Assembly: GCF_900156505.1 (NCBI RefSeq)
Contig: NZ_FTPR01000001.1
Span: forward strand, 1,302,001 to 1,366,000
Length of the DNA stretch: 64,000 nucleotides
Origin: Yoonia rosea
GTDB lineage: Bacteria; Pseudomonadota; Alphaproteobacteria; Rhodobacterales; Rhodobacteraceae
Direction: 5' to 3'
Numbering within the stretch: the first letter of the stretch is position 1; every line of letters starts with the position of its first letter. Shown here piece after piece: positions 43,456 through 52,215 of this stretch. Both the position numbers and the translations under genes were made by a program. The notes under the pieces are model-generated. The model searched no databases. It was given only the letters and a program-made list of their open reading frames with translations, and was not told the origin of the DNA.

Positions 43456-43489
43456 AAAAAAAAGGGCCAGCACGATGGCTGGCCCTTTT
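43456..43489 (-). terminator. Terminator of the hflKC operon
   Basis: On the minus strand the stem AAGGGCCAGCC / GGCTGGCCCTT is followed by eight T. It lies about 20 bases beyond the hflC stop. Confidence 0.9.
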
Positions 43490-43509
43490 GAGAACATTAT
43501 GCAGATAGG

Positions 43510-44391
43510 CTATTCGCCTGCGGCACGACCCTGATCAGACTTCAAATAGTTGAAGAACTCGTTATCGGGCGACAGGACCAACGTCGAATTGCCCGGTGTC
43601 AGCGAACGCTGATAGGCCGTCATTGACCGGTAGAATTCAAAGAATTCCGGATCGGCGCCAAAGGCTTCTGCGAAGATTTCGTTCCGGCGGGCATCGGCCT
43701 CACCCTGAATGATCTGGCTTTCGCGTTCTGCCTCGGACACCAGTTCGATCACCGTACGGTCAGCACCGGCGCGGATACGCTGGGCAGCTTCGTTACCGCG
43801 GGCGCGTTCGTCGGCGGCTTCGCGGTCACGCTCGGCCTTCATCCGCTCATAGGTGGCATTAAGGTTCTCGGTCGGCAGGTCAGTCCGCTTCAGGCGCACG
43901 TCAAGAACCTGCAAACCCAGAGGGCGCGCTTCCTCAATGGCCTGATTGCGAATGCGCAACATCAGCGCCGCACGGTCCACCGACAGAATGTCGTTGGATG
44001 TAACAGAACCCAGAACCTCGCGGGTTTCAGCCCGCAGGATACTGTCCAGACGCAGGGCTGCAGCCTCTTCGCCACCCGCACCAACGGCGCGACGGAACTG
44101 TTCGACATCAACGATGCGGTAACGCGCGAATGCGTCAACCACAAGACGGCGGTCATCGGCTGGTGTGACCTCGAGCGGTTCCAGATCACGGCTCAGAATG
44201 CGGTCGTCGTAACGCACGACCTCTTGAATAAGCGGTATTTTAAAACCGAGACCCGGATCTTCTTTGACTCTCACGATCTGGCCGAACTGGAGCACCAGTG
44301 CCTTCTCGCGTTCATCCACCACGAAGACCGAAGACAGCGCACCGATCACAACAACCGCGACTGCGGGCAAAAGAAATGCTGATTTACGCAT
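43510..44391 (-). CDS. hflC: HflC, FtsH protease modulator
   Basis: A 293-residue SPFH/prohibitin protein that, with HflK, forms a periplasmic cage around the FtsH protease. One N-terminal membrane helix (FLLPAVAVVVIGALSSVFVV) is followed by the band-7 domain (EKALVLQFGQIVRVKEDPGLGFKIP in parts) and a long coiled coil (RMKAERDREAADERARGNEAAQ). The end YFEFYRSMTAYQRSL-type stretch (FFEFYRSMTAYQRSL) is characteristic of HflC. It shares one base with the HflK stop (TGATG), implying equal synthesis. Confidence 0.96.
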   Translation of the reverse strand: MRKSAFLLPAVAVVVIGALSSVFVVDEREKALVLQFGQIVRVKEDPGLGFKIPLIQEVVRYDDRILSRDLEPLEVTPADDRRLVVDAFARYRIVDVEQFRRAVGAGGEEAAALRLDSILRAETREVLGSVTSNDILSVDRAALMLRIRNQAIEEARPLGLQVLDVRLKRTDLPTENLNATYERMKAERDREAADERARGNEAAQRIRAGADRTVIELVSEAERESQIIQGEADARRNEIFAEAFGADPEFFEFYRSMTAYQRSLTPGNSTLVLSPDNEFFNYLKSDQGRAAGE

Positions 44392-45530
44392 CAGTTGGTT
44401 CCTCCAGTTGTCGGAGTGCGGCGCAGTTCGTTCAGCGGCAGGTATGGCACAACGCCCTGTCCTCCGCCCTGGCCTTCGTCCAGCAGGATGATATCGACAC
44501 CACCCAGCACAGATTCCATTGTTTCAAGATAAAGGCGCTTGCGAGTGACTTCCGGGGCGCGGGCATATTCCGTAAGAACCGCGGTAAACCGGCTGGCTTC
44601 ACCTTCGGCCTCATTGACCACGCGGGCACGGTAACCTTCGGCCTGCTCTAGGATCTGTGCCGCCCGACCACGGGCTTCTGCAACCACCTGATTGGCATAG
44701 GCATCGGCCACGTTCTGTACCCGGTCACGTTCCTGCTCGGCGTCCTGCACCGCGCGGAAAGACGCAATGACGGGTTCGGGCGGGTCGGCCTTGTCAAAGT
44801 TGACACGAATGACGGCGATACCGGAGTCGTAGCTATCCAGCGTTTCCTGGATCATGTCGCGCAACCGGTCTGCAATCGCACCGCGGTCACGGTTCAGGAT
44901 CGGGGCCAGTTCGGATTGCGAGATAATCTCGCGCATCGCTGATTCAGCCACAGCTTCGATTGTCTGGGGCGGGTTGGCCAGATTGAACAGATATTCTTCG
45001 GGATCGACAATGTTCCAGACAACCTGAAAGTCGATATCGACGATATTCTCGTCACCGGTCAGCATCAGGCCCGCTTCCGAACCCGTACGGCTGACACCGA
45101 TGTCGATGTTACGCTCGGTCGTAACCGTGATCACCTCGCGGGTCACGATCGGCCATGGCGCAAAGTTCAGACCGGGTTCGCCGATTTCGAGAAAGTCACC
45201 CAGAAACAACTCAACGGCGCGTTCTTCGGGCCGCACTGTGTAGAAAGAGGCGTAAAGCCAGAGCGCCGCGACAGCAAGAATACCAAGGCCCACAGTGCCG
45301 CGCGTCATTTGCGGACCGTCGCCACCCGTGCCACCTGACCCGCTACGTCCGCCGCCGCCGCCCATCAGGACACGCAACTGCTCGCGGCCTTTATTCACCA
45401 GCTCGTCAATCTCGGGAATATTCGGACCATCATTGTTGGGCTTACGGCCGCCGCCGCCGCGATTGTCATCGCCGCCGCCCGATCCGTTGTTTCCGCCGCC
45501 GCCCCAAGGGCCACCGTTGTTGCCTGCCAT
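44391..45530 (-). CDS. hflK: HflK, FtsH protease modulator
   Basis: A 379-residue partner of HflC. The cytosolic N-terminus is strikingly Gly/Asn-rich in two blocks (WGGGGNNGSGGG and GGGGGRSGSGG), as in other HflK. The membrane helix is at about 78-96 (VGLGILAVAALWLYASFYTV). The SPFH domain and coiled coil (ARGRAAQILEQAEGYRARV) follow. It is the first gene of the two-gene operon, beginning 77 bases after the end of the glutathione reductase gene on the same strand. Confidence 0.96.
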   Translation of the reverse strand: MAGNNGGPWGGGGNNGSGGGDDNRGGGGRKPNNDGPNIPEIDELVNKGREQLRVLMGGGGGRSGSGGTGGDGPQMTRGTVGLGILAVAALWLYASFYTVRPEERAVELFLGDFLEIGEPGLNFAPWPIVTREVITVTTERNIDIGVSRTGSEAGLMLTGDENIVDIDFQVVWNIVDPEEYLFNLANPPQTIEAVAESAMREIISQSELAPILNRDRGAIADRLRDMIQETLDSYDSGIAVIRVNFDKADPPEPVIASFRAVQDAEQERDRVQNVADAYANQVVAEARGRAAQILEQAEGYRARVVNEAEGEASRFTAVLTEYARAPEVTRKRLYLETMESVLGGVDIILLDEGQGGGQGVVPYLPLNELRRTPTTGGTN

Positions 45531-45607
45531 TGTCTTCCTATGCTTCCTTTCAGCGTGTTTCGCTTACGTCTCTGTCATTGTGCCATGTGTGCTTTGATTT
45601 CACGAAA

Positions 45608-47044
45608 TCAAGCGCTGCGCACGGGTTCCTTCATTGTCACAAGTTCTTCGGCCATTGTCGGATGAACCGCAACAGTGCGGTCAAAATCTTCCTTTGTAGC
45701 GCCCATTTTCACAGCAATCCCCGCCAGCTGGATCATCTCGCCCGCATGATCTGCGACGATATGACAGCCCAGAACCGTGCGGGTTTCTTTGCTGACCACG
45801 AGTTTCATCAATACTCTGTCTTCACGCCCCGCAAAAGAGTGGTTCATTGGCTTGAAGGATGTGCAATAGACTTCAATCGGTTCTTTCTCGCGGGCTTCCT
45901 CTTCGGTCAGACCGACGGTGCCCAGTTCGGGCTGGGTAAAGACAGCCGAGGGGATCAGTTCGTGATCAACGGCAGTGGGGTTGCCCTTAAAGACCGTTTC
46001 CACAAAAGCCATGCCCTCGCGGATCGCTACGGGTGTCAGTTGTACGCGATTGGTCACATCACCGATCGCATAGATCGAAGGGACGCGCGTTTGGCTATAC
46101 TCATCGACAACGATTTCGCCACGACGGCCAACTTCGACGCCTGCCTCCTCAAGCCCCATATCTTCTGTGTTGGGCGCGCGACCGGTGGCGAACATGACCT
46201 GATCATAGACCTTTTCGGTGCCATTGGTCGCCTTGACCCAGATACCGTGCCCGGCTGATTTCTGCGGCAAGGTTGCAGGTTTGCCGCCCTCCATGGGAAC
46301 GCTTTTATGCACGCCTGCCAGATCCTCGGCTGTTGCGGCGCGCATTTCGACGATGTTGGTGCCAAGGTGCAGATCGACGCCTTTGGCACGCATCCCTTCG
46401 GCCACCAGACCGCGGGCCTCATCATCAAAGCCGCGCAGAATTTGGGCACCGCGATAGAATTGCGTTACCTGCACACCTAGCCCGTTCAGGATGCCTGCAA
46501 ACTCGGACGCAATATAGCCGCCGCCCACAATCAGGATGGATTTCGGCATCTCGTCCAGCAGGAAAATCTCGTTCGACGTAATGCCCAGTTCGGCCCCCGG
46601 CATTTCCGGAATGACCGGGCGCCCGCCCGTTGCGATGAGAATGTGCTTGGCGGTCACATCCTTGCCCGTTGAAAGCGTCACCGTGTGGGGGTCTTTCACC
46701 TTCGCGCGCGCATCAATGATTTCCACCCCAGACCCATCCAGCAGCTTGCGGTAAATGCCTTCCAGACGGTCCAGCTCGGTGTTCAGCTTGGCGCTGAATT
46801 TGGACCAGTCAAAGGGCCCCTCCTGCACATCCCAGCCATACGCGCGGGCGTCGTCAAACATCTCGGAATAGCCCGAAGCAAACACCATCAGCTTTTTGGG
46901 CACACAACCGCGGATCACGCAGGTGCCGCCCATGCGGTATTCTTCGGCCAGACCGACCTTCGCGCCTGTTGCGGCCGCGACGCGCGCCGCACGAACACCG
47001 CCAGAGCCACCACCGATTACAAAAAGATCATAGTCGAAAGTCAT
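45608..47044 (-). CDS. gor: Glutathione-disulfide reductase
   Basis: FAD/NADPH oxidoreductase of 478 residues that keeps glutathione reduced. The FAD site is FVIGGGSGGVRAARVAA, the redox disulfide is in GGTCVIRGCVPKK, the NADPH site is ILIVGGGYIASEFAG, and the second FAD motif is YAIGDVTNR. The interface block VAVHPTMAEELVTM carries the active His and Glu. The redox region and the lack of a mercury-binding domain separate it from MerA or dihydrolipoamide dehydrogenase; the CVIRGCVPKK form is the glutathione reductase type. Its ATG overlaps the membrane-protein stop by four bases. Confidence 0.95.
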   Translation of the reverse strand: MTFDYDLFVIGGGSGGVRAARVAAATGAKVGLAEEYRMGGTCVIRGCVPKKLMVFASGYSEMFDDARAYGWDVQEGPFDWSKFSAKLNTELDRLEGIYRKLLDGSGVEIIDARAKVKDPHTVTLSTGKDVTAKHILIATGGRPVIPEMPGAELGITSNEIFLLDEMPKSILIVGGGYIASEFAGILNGLGVQVTQFYRGAQILRGFDDEARGLVAEGMRAKGVDLHLGTNIVEMRAATAEDLAGVHKSVPMEGGKPATLPQKSAGHGIWVKATNGTEKVYDQVMFATGRAPNTEDMGLEEAGVEVGRRGEIVVDEYSQTRVPSIYAIGDVTNRVQLTPVAIREGMAFVETVFKGNPTAVDHELIPSAVFTQPELGTVGLTEEEAREKEPIEVYCTSFKPMNHSFAGREDRVLMKLVVSKETRTVLGCHIVADHAGEMIQLAGIAVKMGATKEDFDRTVAVHPTMAEELVTMKEPVRSA

Positions 47045-47490
47045 GTTTTGGCTCCGTTTTCTGCCTCTGGCGGGCTTGAAGGTAGATTGGGTCGCGCGGC
47101 CTGCAAGGCCGCGGTGATAGCATCCAGCGCATCTGGGGTCAGTATCCTGCGGCTACAACCGATGTAACGATCTTTCACGTCCCCTTGATGGCGATAGGCA
47201 AAGATCAAGGCACGTCGATCCGCACCAATACTGGCCCATTGCAACTCATCCCACTTGAACGAGACTGTGCGCAGTGGGCGATGGAGTGTCAGACCATCGG
47301 GGTCCAACCGGCCCAGACTGGGGGTGCGCAGATAGCTATAGGCGATAAAGGCGGCCCAGACCCCACATAACAGACCAAGTACGACTTCGGTCGTGGTACC
47401 CGACGTGATAAGATCGTACCAGAGCCAGCTGACCATGATGAACGTCAGAATGGTAAAGAAATGCTGGCGCTGTGTGCGTTTGAATTCCAT
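47041..47490 (-). CDS. Small membrane protein
   Basis: A 149-residue protein between rpiA and gor. Two membrane helices (about 10-28, ILTFIMVSWLWYDLI; and 35-52, VVLGLLCGVWAAFIAY) are followed by a soluble ~90-residue domain (LDPDGLTLHRPLRTVSFKWDELQWASIGA) like the small PH-type domains that sit behind paired membrane helices. Position 47490 is taken as the start because it lies 10 bases after rpiA; an in-frame ATG at 47535 overlaps rpiA and cannot be excluded. Its stop overlaps gor by four bases, so the three genes form an operon. Function unknown. Confidence 0.75.
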   Translation of the reverse strand: MEFKRTQRQHFFTILTFIMVSWLWYDLITSGTTTEVVLGLLCGVWAAFIAYSYLRTPSLGRLDPDGLTLHRPLRTVSFKWDELQWASIGADRRALIFAYRHQGDVKDRYIGCSRRILTPDALDAITAALQAARPNLPSSPPEAENGAKT

Positions 47491-47500
47491 CGGGTAAAGA

Positions 47501-48289
47501 TTAGTCCGCGATATCGACAAAGATGTTGTCATCATCCAGAATATCGAACCGGATCACATTGGCCGCGTTGTTGGTGATGTCACGGGTGGTCACGCGGCCA
47601 TCGCCGTGACCCACGATGACAACATCGCAGATATCAATGAAAAGCCCGTTTTCCACAACGCCAGGGATCTGGTTGATCACAAAGCTGAGTTGGCGGGGGT
47701 TGCCGATCCGTTTCAGGTGCAGATCGAGGATAAAGTTCCCCTCTTCCGTCACAAAAGGCTGGTCGCCTTTCATCCGCAACACCACATCCCGCCCCAAGAC
47801 ATCCATACCGGTCAGCGTTTCAGCAATCAGCCCTTGGGTGACTGACAATCCGAAAGGGACAACCTCGACCGGCAGGGGGAAAGCCCCCAGCGTGTCCACT
47901 TTCTTGCTGGCATCGGCGATCACCAAAACGCGGTCGCTTGCAGTGGCCACAATCTTTTCATGCAGATGCGCCCCGCCTCCGCCCTTGATCAAGTTCAGGT
48001 TCTCATCAAACTCATCGGCCCCGTCAAAGGTCAGATCAAGCCACTTGGCCTCATCCAATGTCATGATATCGATCCCAACCTTCTTAGCCAGCAACGCTGT
48101 GCGCTTGGACGTAGGCACGCCTTTGATCTTGAGGCCTTCTTCGCGCACCATCTCGCCCAGACACTGCACCAGCCACTCGGCGGTGGACCCTGTGCCAAGG
48201 CCAACTTTCATCCCGGATTCGACAAACTCTGTCGCTTGTTTGGCCGCGACAAATTTTGCTTTGTCGATGGGGGAGAGTTCACCCGACAT
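47501..48289 (-). CDS. rpiA: Ribose-5-phosphate isomerase A
   Basis: Interconverts ribose-5-phosphate and ribulose-5-phosphate in the pentose phosphate pathway. At 262 residues it is slightly longer than the E. coli enzyme, with an extended C-terminus. The phosphate loop is VGLGTGSTAEWLV, the catalytic Asp region is LTFDGADEFD with KGGGGAHLHEKIVA, and the C-terminal GVVENGLFIDICD is characteristic. It is the first gene of a three-gene operon with the small membrane protein and gor, joining NADPH-related and pentose metabolism. Confidence 0.96.
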   Translation of the reverse strand: MSGELSPIDKAKFVAAKQATEFVESGMKVGLGTGSTAEWLVQCLGEMVREEGLKIKGVPTSKRTALLAKKVGIDIMTLDEAKWLDLTFDGADEFDENLNLIKGGGGAHLHEKIVATASDRVLVIADASKKVDTLGAFPLPVEVVPFGLSVTQGLIAETLTGMDVLGRDVVLRMKGDQPFVTEEGNFILDLHLKRIGNPRQLSFVINQIPGVVENGLFIDICDVVIVGHGDGRVTTRDITNNAANVIRFDILDDDNIFVDIAD

Positions 48290-48454
48290 AAATCCACTCC
48301 GAAATCGTTACCGGCGCTTTATATGCAAGAACAACGCCGGGGGCGAGGCCCCAATTAACGAAAGGTCAGATGCGCCCGCGCGGCGCTGCGTTTTTCGCGG
48401 GCGGATGTCGTATTTGGCAAGTGAACAGCCTGCGTGTTCCGCTACACACGGGTC

Positions 48455-49141
48455 ATGAGCCAGATCTTGCGCCTGCACTACGCCCCTGACAACGCCTCGC
48501 TTTGCGTGCGATTGGCGCTCGAGGAAATGGCCATACCTTATGAGACTGTTCTGGTGGACCGCGCAGCAAAAGCGCAAAAATCCCCTGCGTATCTGGCGCT
48601 GAACCCCAATGGGCTGATCCCTGTTCTTGAAACGCCCCACGGGCCGGTGTTTGAAACCGCCGCAATCTTGATGTGGCTGGCCGAGACGGATGACAAATTG
48701 ATGCCGCGTGTAGGTACGCCCGCGCGAATGCACGCGCTGCAATGGATGCTCTGGCTGGCCAATACGCTGCACCACACGTTGCGGATGACGTTCTATCCAA
48801 GCCAATACACAAACGGCGACAGCGGCGCGGTCCAAAGCATGGCGCAACAGCGCTTGCGGGCCCAGCTTGATCTGCTGGCGGCCGCGCAAACCACCCCTTG
48901 GCTGGACAGTGCGGCCAGCAGTCTCCACGCCTGTTATCTTGCACCGATGCTGCGGTGGGCGGCACTCTATGGTGGCGGTGCAGATTGGTTTGATCTTGAA
49001 AACTGGCCGCGACTGACGGCATTTGCCAAACGTATGGACGCGCGCGAAAGTACCATTAGGGTGGCATTTGCGGAGGGTTTGGGACCCACCCCGATTTCGC
49101 GACCAGCACCTTGCACCCCACCAGAAGGATCAGCGCTCTAG
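48455..49141 (+). CDS. Glutathione S-transferase-like protein
   Basis: A 228-residue protein of the soluble GST superfamily. The thioredoxin-fold N-domain reads LRLHYAPDNASLCVRLALEEM, then ALNPNGLIPVLETPHGPVFETAAILMWLAE (shown in parts); the Pro-Val and Glu-Thr/Ser glutathione-binding positions are there. A helical C-domain follows. The catalytic residue appears to be Ser in DNASLC. The start at 48455 aligns the first strand. Its substrate is unknown. The stop is one base before the sdaA ATG, so the two are co-expressed. Confidence 0.88.
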   Translation: MSQILRLHYAPDNASLCVRLALEEMAIPYETVLVDRAAKAQKSPAYLALNPNGLIPVLETPHGPVFETAAILMWLAETDDKLMPRVGTPARMHALQWMLWLANTLHHTLRMTFYPSQYTNGDSGAVQSMAQQRLRAQLDLLAAAQTTPWLDSAASSLHACYLAPMLRWAALYGGGADWFDLENWPRLTAFAKRMDARESTIRVAFAEGLGPTPISRPAPCTPPEGSAL

Positions 49142-49142
49142 C

Positions 49143-50516
49143 ATGTTTTTATCGGTTTTCGATATGTTCAAAGTGGGCGTCGGCCCCTCGTCGTCCCACA
49201 CCATCGGGCCGATGGTGGCTGCTGCACGGTTTCTGGACCATTTGCGCGCGTTGCCTTTCGGGGTTGCGGGTGTGCGTGCCTCGCTACATGGCAGTCTGGC
49301 CTTCACGGGTATCGGTCACGCCACGGACCGCGCGGTGATCCTTGGTCTCGCGGGGTTTCGCGCGGATGATTATGATGCCGGCAAAGCGGATGCAGAGCTG
49401 GCCCGCATCGCCACAGAGCATACAGTCACGCCACATGGCCTTGGCACGCTGGCGTTTCATCCCAAGGACGACCTGCTTTTTGACTATGGCCCCGCCTTGC
49501 CCGGCCACGCCAACGGGCTGATCCTGCGCGGCACAGACGCACAAGGCGATGTCATCACCCAAGTCACCTATTATTCTATCGGCGGGGGCTTTGTATTGAC
49601 CGAAGCCGAGCTGAACGCCGGCAAAGACAGTGACACAGGCCCCGCTGTGCCCTACCCGTTCCAAACTGCGCAGGAAATGCTCGAGATGGCCGCCAAATCC
49701 GGCAAGAGCATCGCCGCCATGAAGCGGGCCAACGAACTTTCACGGATGCCCGGTGCCGATCTGGACAAAGGCCTCGCGCGGATTTGGGAGGTTATGAACA
49801 ACTGCATCAACCGCGGGCTTGAGACTGGCGGGATTTTGCCCGGCGGATTGCAGGTGCGCAGGCGCGCCAAGGGCATTTATGACGCGCTGCAGGCCGAGCG
49901 GGGCATGAACCTGACCGCGCCCCACACGATCAATGATTTTATGTCGACCTATGCGATGGCCGTGAACGAAGAGAATGCCGCCGGTGGGCAAGTCGTGACC
50001 GCCCCTACCAACGGGGCTGCAGGGGTGATCCCTGCGACGATCCGCTATTGGCTGGATCATGTGCCGGGTGCCACGGCAACGCGGGTGCCGGAATTCCTGC
50101 TGACGGCGGCGGCCGTGGGTGGGTTGATCAAATACAACGCCTCGATTTCCGGTGCCGAATGCGGCTGTCAGGCCGAGGTCGGAAGCGCCGCTGCCATGGC
50201 CGCGGCCGGCCTTGCGGCCGTTCTTGGCGGCACCCCAGAGCAAATTGAAAACGCGGCAGAAATCGCGCTGGAACATCACTTGGGGATGACGTGTGATCCT
50301 GTGAAAGGGCTCGTGCAAGTTCCCTGTATCGAGCGCAATGGGCTGGGGGCGATCAAGGCGGTCTCGGCCGCGTCGTTGGCCTTGCGCGGCGATGGTGTGC
50401 ATCTTGTCTCGCTGGATGTCGCGATTGAGACGATGCGCCAGACCGGTATGGATATGAGCGAGAAATACAAGGAAACAGCGCTGGGTGGTTTGGCCGTGAA
50501 CGTGCCCAATTGCTAA
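49143..50516 (+). CDS. sdaA: L-serine ammonia-lyase, single-chain iron-sulfur type
   Basis: Deaminates L-serine to pyruvate. At 457 residues it is the fused form of the alpha and beta domains. The N-terminal block [16 protein letters not shown] is diagnostic. Cluster cysteines are in [22 protein letters not shown] and VQVPCIERN of the C-terminal half. [13 protein letters not shown] is the serine-binding strand. ATG 49143 is chosen because the family begins MFLSVFDMF at this point; an upstream extension has no homology. It begins one base after the GST gene. Confidence 0.96.
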   Translation: MFLSVFDMFKVGVGPSSSHTIGPMVAAARFLDHLRALPFGVAGVRASLHGSLAFTGIGHATDRAVILGLAGFRADDYDAGKADAELARIATEHTVTPHGLGTLAFHPKDDLLFDYGPALPGHANGLILRGTDAQGDVITQVTYYSIGGGFVLTEAELNAGKDSDTGPAVPYPFQTAQEMLEMAAKSGKSIAAMKRANELSRMPGADLDKGLARIWEVMNNCINRGLETGGILPGGLQVRRRAKGIYDALQAERGMNLTAPHTINDFMSTYAMAVNEENAAGGQVVTAPTNGAAGVIPATIRYWLDHVPGATATRVPEFLLTAAAVGGLIKYNASISGAECGCQAEVGSAAAMAAAGLAAVLGGTPEQIENAAEIALEHHLGMTCDPVKGLVQVPCIERNGLGAIKAVSAASLALRGDGVHLVSLDVAIETMRQTGMDMSEKYKETALGGLAVNVPNC

Positions 50517-50557
50517 AGCCGGCTTTTGACGCAGGCGTGTTCCCTGCCTAGTGTGAA

Positions 50558-51472
50558 ATGATGTCGACCGACCGTCCTTTTCTTGGCGTCATGCTGATGC
50601 TGTGTTTTTGTGTGCTAGCCCCGTTGGGTGATAGCATCGCTAAGATATTGGGCGGCACGGTGGCGCTTATGGTGCTGCTTTTCGCGCGGTTTGCTGTGCA
50701 GGCCTTAATGCTTTTGCCGATTGTCGCCGTGAGCGGCCAAGGCCTGCGCTTATCCCGCAGGCTCTGGCTTTGGACGCTGATCCGCACTGTACTGCATATT
50801 CTGGGCATCGGCCTGATGTTCAGCGCATTGCGTTATCTGCCACTGGCCGACGCGCTGGCGATTGCATTCGTTATGCCGTTTATCATGTTGATTTTGGGCC
50901 ATTTCGCCATGAGTGAGGAGGTGGGCATACACCGGATGGTGGCCTGCGCTGTCGGCTTTTTCGGCACGCTTCTGGTGATCCAGCCCAACTTTGTCGAGGT
51001 CGGTTATCCGGCGCTGTTGCCTTTGGGCGTTGCTGTTGTCTTTGCGCTCTTCATGATGGTGACCCGCAAGGTGGCGCGCGCACTTGATCCGATCAGACTC
51101 CAAGCGATCAGCGGCGTACAGGCGAGCTTGCTCATTCTTGCGCTCTATCTGGTGTTTCCGGCGGCGACTGGCACGGTGTCATTCAGCTATGATGCAGCAA
51201 CGTGGGGCCTTTTGGCCGCTCTAGGGGTGCTTGGCACATTCGCGCATCTAATCATGACATGGAGCTTGCGGTTTGCGCCGGCGTCGACCCTTGCACCAAT
51301 GCAGTACCTCGAAATCCCCATGGGTACGGCGATTGGCTGGATCGTCTTTTCTGACTTGCCAAACGGGCTGGCCGCGATCGGTATCTGTATCACCGTTGGT
51401 GCGGGGCTTTACGTCATTTTGCGCGAACGGCAGCTTTCATTGCAAGCGCCAGATGCGCGCGCGGCAGGGTAA
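50558..51472 (+). CDS. EamA/DMT-family transporter
   Basis: A 304-residue membrane protein with ten predicted helices in two five-helix repeats. FSALRYLPLADALAIAFVMPF in the first half and WSLRFAPASTLAPMQYLEIP in the second are the paired EamA motifs. Such proteins export metabolites or amino acids; the position after sdaA would suit a serine- or threonine-related solute, but this is inference. Its 3' end overlaps the converging thiamine pyrophosphokinase gene by 59 bases. Confidence 0.92.
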   Translation: MMSTDRPFLGVMLMLCFCVLAPLGDSIAKILGGTVALMVLLFARFAVQALMLLPIVAVSGQGLRLSRRLWLWTLIRTVLHILGIGLMFSALRYLPLADALAIAFVMPFIMLILGHFAMSEEVGIHRMVACAVGFFGTLLVIQPNFVEVGYPALLPLGVAVVFALFMMVTRKVARALDPIRLQAISGVQASLLILALYLVFPAATGTVSFSYDAATWGLLAALGVLGTFAHLIMTWSLRFAPASTLAPMQYLEIPMGTAIGWIVFSDLPNGLAAIGICITVGAGLYVILRERQLSLQAPDARAAG

Positions 51473-52082
51473 CCAGAACAGGCCCGTCCGTTTCAATCGT
51501 GACCACACCGCCTGACGCTTCATTGGAAGGGCTGGTAAAACCGTCCGGCGCCATGCGCGTCTGCGCAAAGGGCCAGCGCACACCGCTGAAAGTGACTGTC
51601 GCCTGTCCCAGAGGCATGAGGGATATGCGGGTCCCGGGCGCTGCGGTGAAAGCGACATGGCCCAGAGTTGCTAAGAAACTCACCTCATGCGCGTCAACCA
51701 GCAGGACAGCCCGTTCCGCATAGCGCGCCAGAACGTTCAGTACCGAAAGCGCATGATCCAATCGGCCACCGGTAAATCCAACGCCCAGCACCACGGGCGC
51801 GCTGACCCGTGTGAGTGCCTTTTCAAAATCTGTCGTTGACTGCTCGGGAATATGATTGAGCTGCTGTGCAAATGTGGCACGTGCCGCGTCTGAAAGGCTA
51901 TCGAGATCCCCGATCACCGCCGCCGGTGTCACGCCGGCCGCCAAGAGGTGATCTGCACCACCATCCACCCCTACAAAGCTGTTCACAAAGGTAAAAACCG
52001 CCGAAATGGCATCATCTGCGATTGGGGCTCCTCCAACGAGACAGATTGCGTTATTACTTGAAACAATGGGTTTGCCAGGCAA
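51414..52082 (-). CDS. thiN: Thiamine pyrophosphokinase
   Basis: Transfers pyrophosphate from ATP to thiamine. At 222 residues it is family-typical. The catalytic acidic region is VDGGADHLLAAGVTPAAVIGDLDSL (in parts), followed by STTDFEKAL and GFTGGRLDHALSVLNVL. The C-terminal thiamine-binding beta-sandwich has LMPLGQATVTFSGVRWPF and SNEASGG. It converges on, and overlaps by 59 bases, the EamA gene. The C-terminal 18 residues are therefore encoded opposite the transporter's C-terminal tail. No ribosome site is strong. Confidence 0.93.
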   Translation of the reverse strand: MPGKPIVSSNNAICLVGGAPIADDAISAVFTFVNSFVGVDGGADHLLAAGVTPAAVIGDLDSLSDAARATFAQQLNHIPEQSTTDFEKALTRVSAPVVLGVGFTGGRLDHALSVLNVLARYAERAVLLVDAHEVSFLATLGHVAFTAAPGTRISLMPLGQATVTFSGVRWPFAQTRMAPDGFTSPSNEASGGVVTIETDGPVLVTLPRAHLALAMKAAVRAK

Positions 52083-52215
52083 TGATTACACCTCTATTCA
52101 CAAACATTCCTCAAAAGGGTCATAATATGATCCTCAATGGGACGTGTTCTTGTTTTCAATTAAGAATGATGATGTGTCTAGCGGGCCGCCGCTGATTAAT
52201 GAAAGAAAGCGCTTT

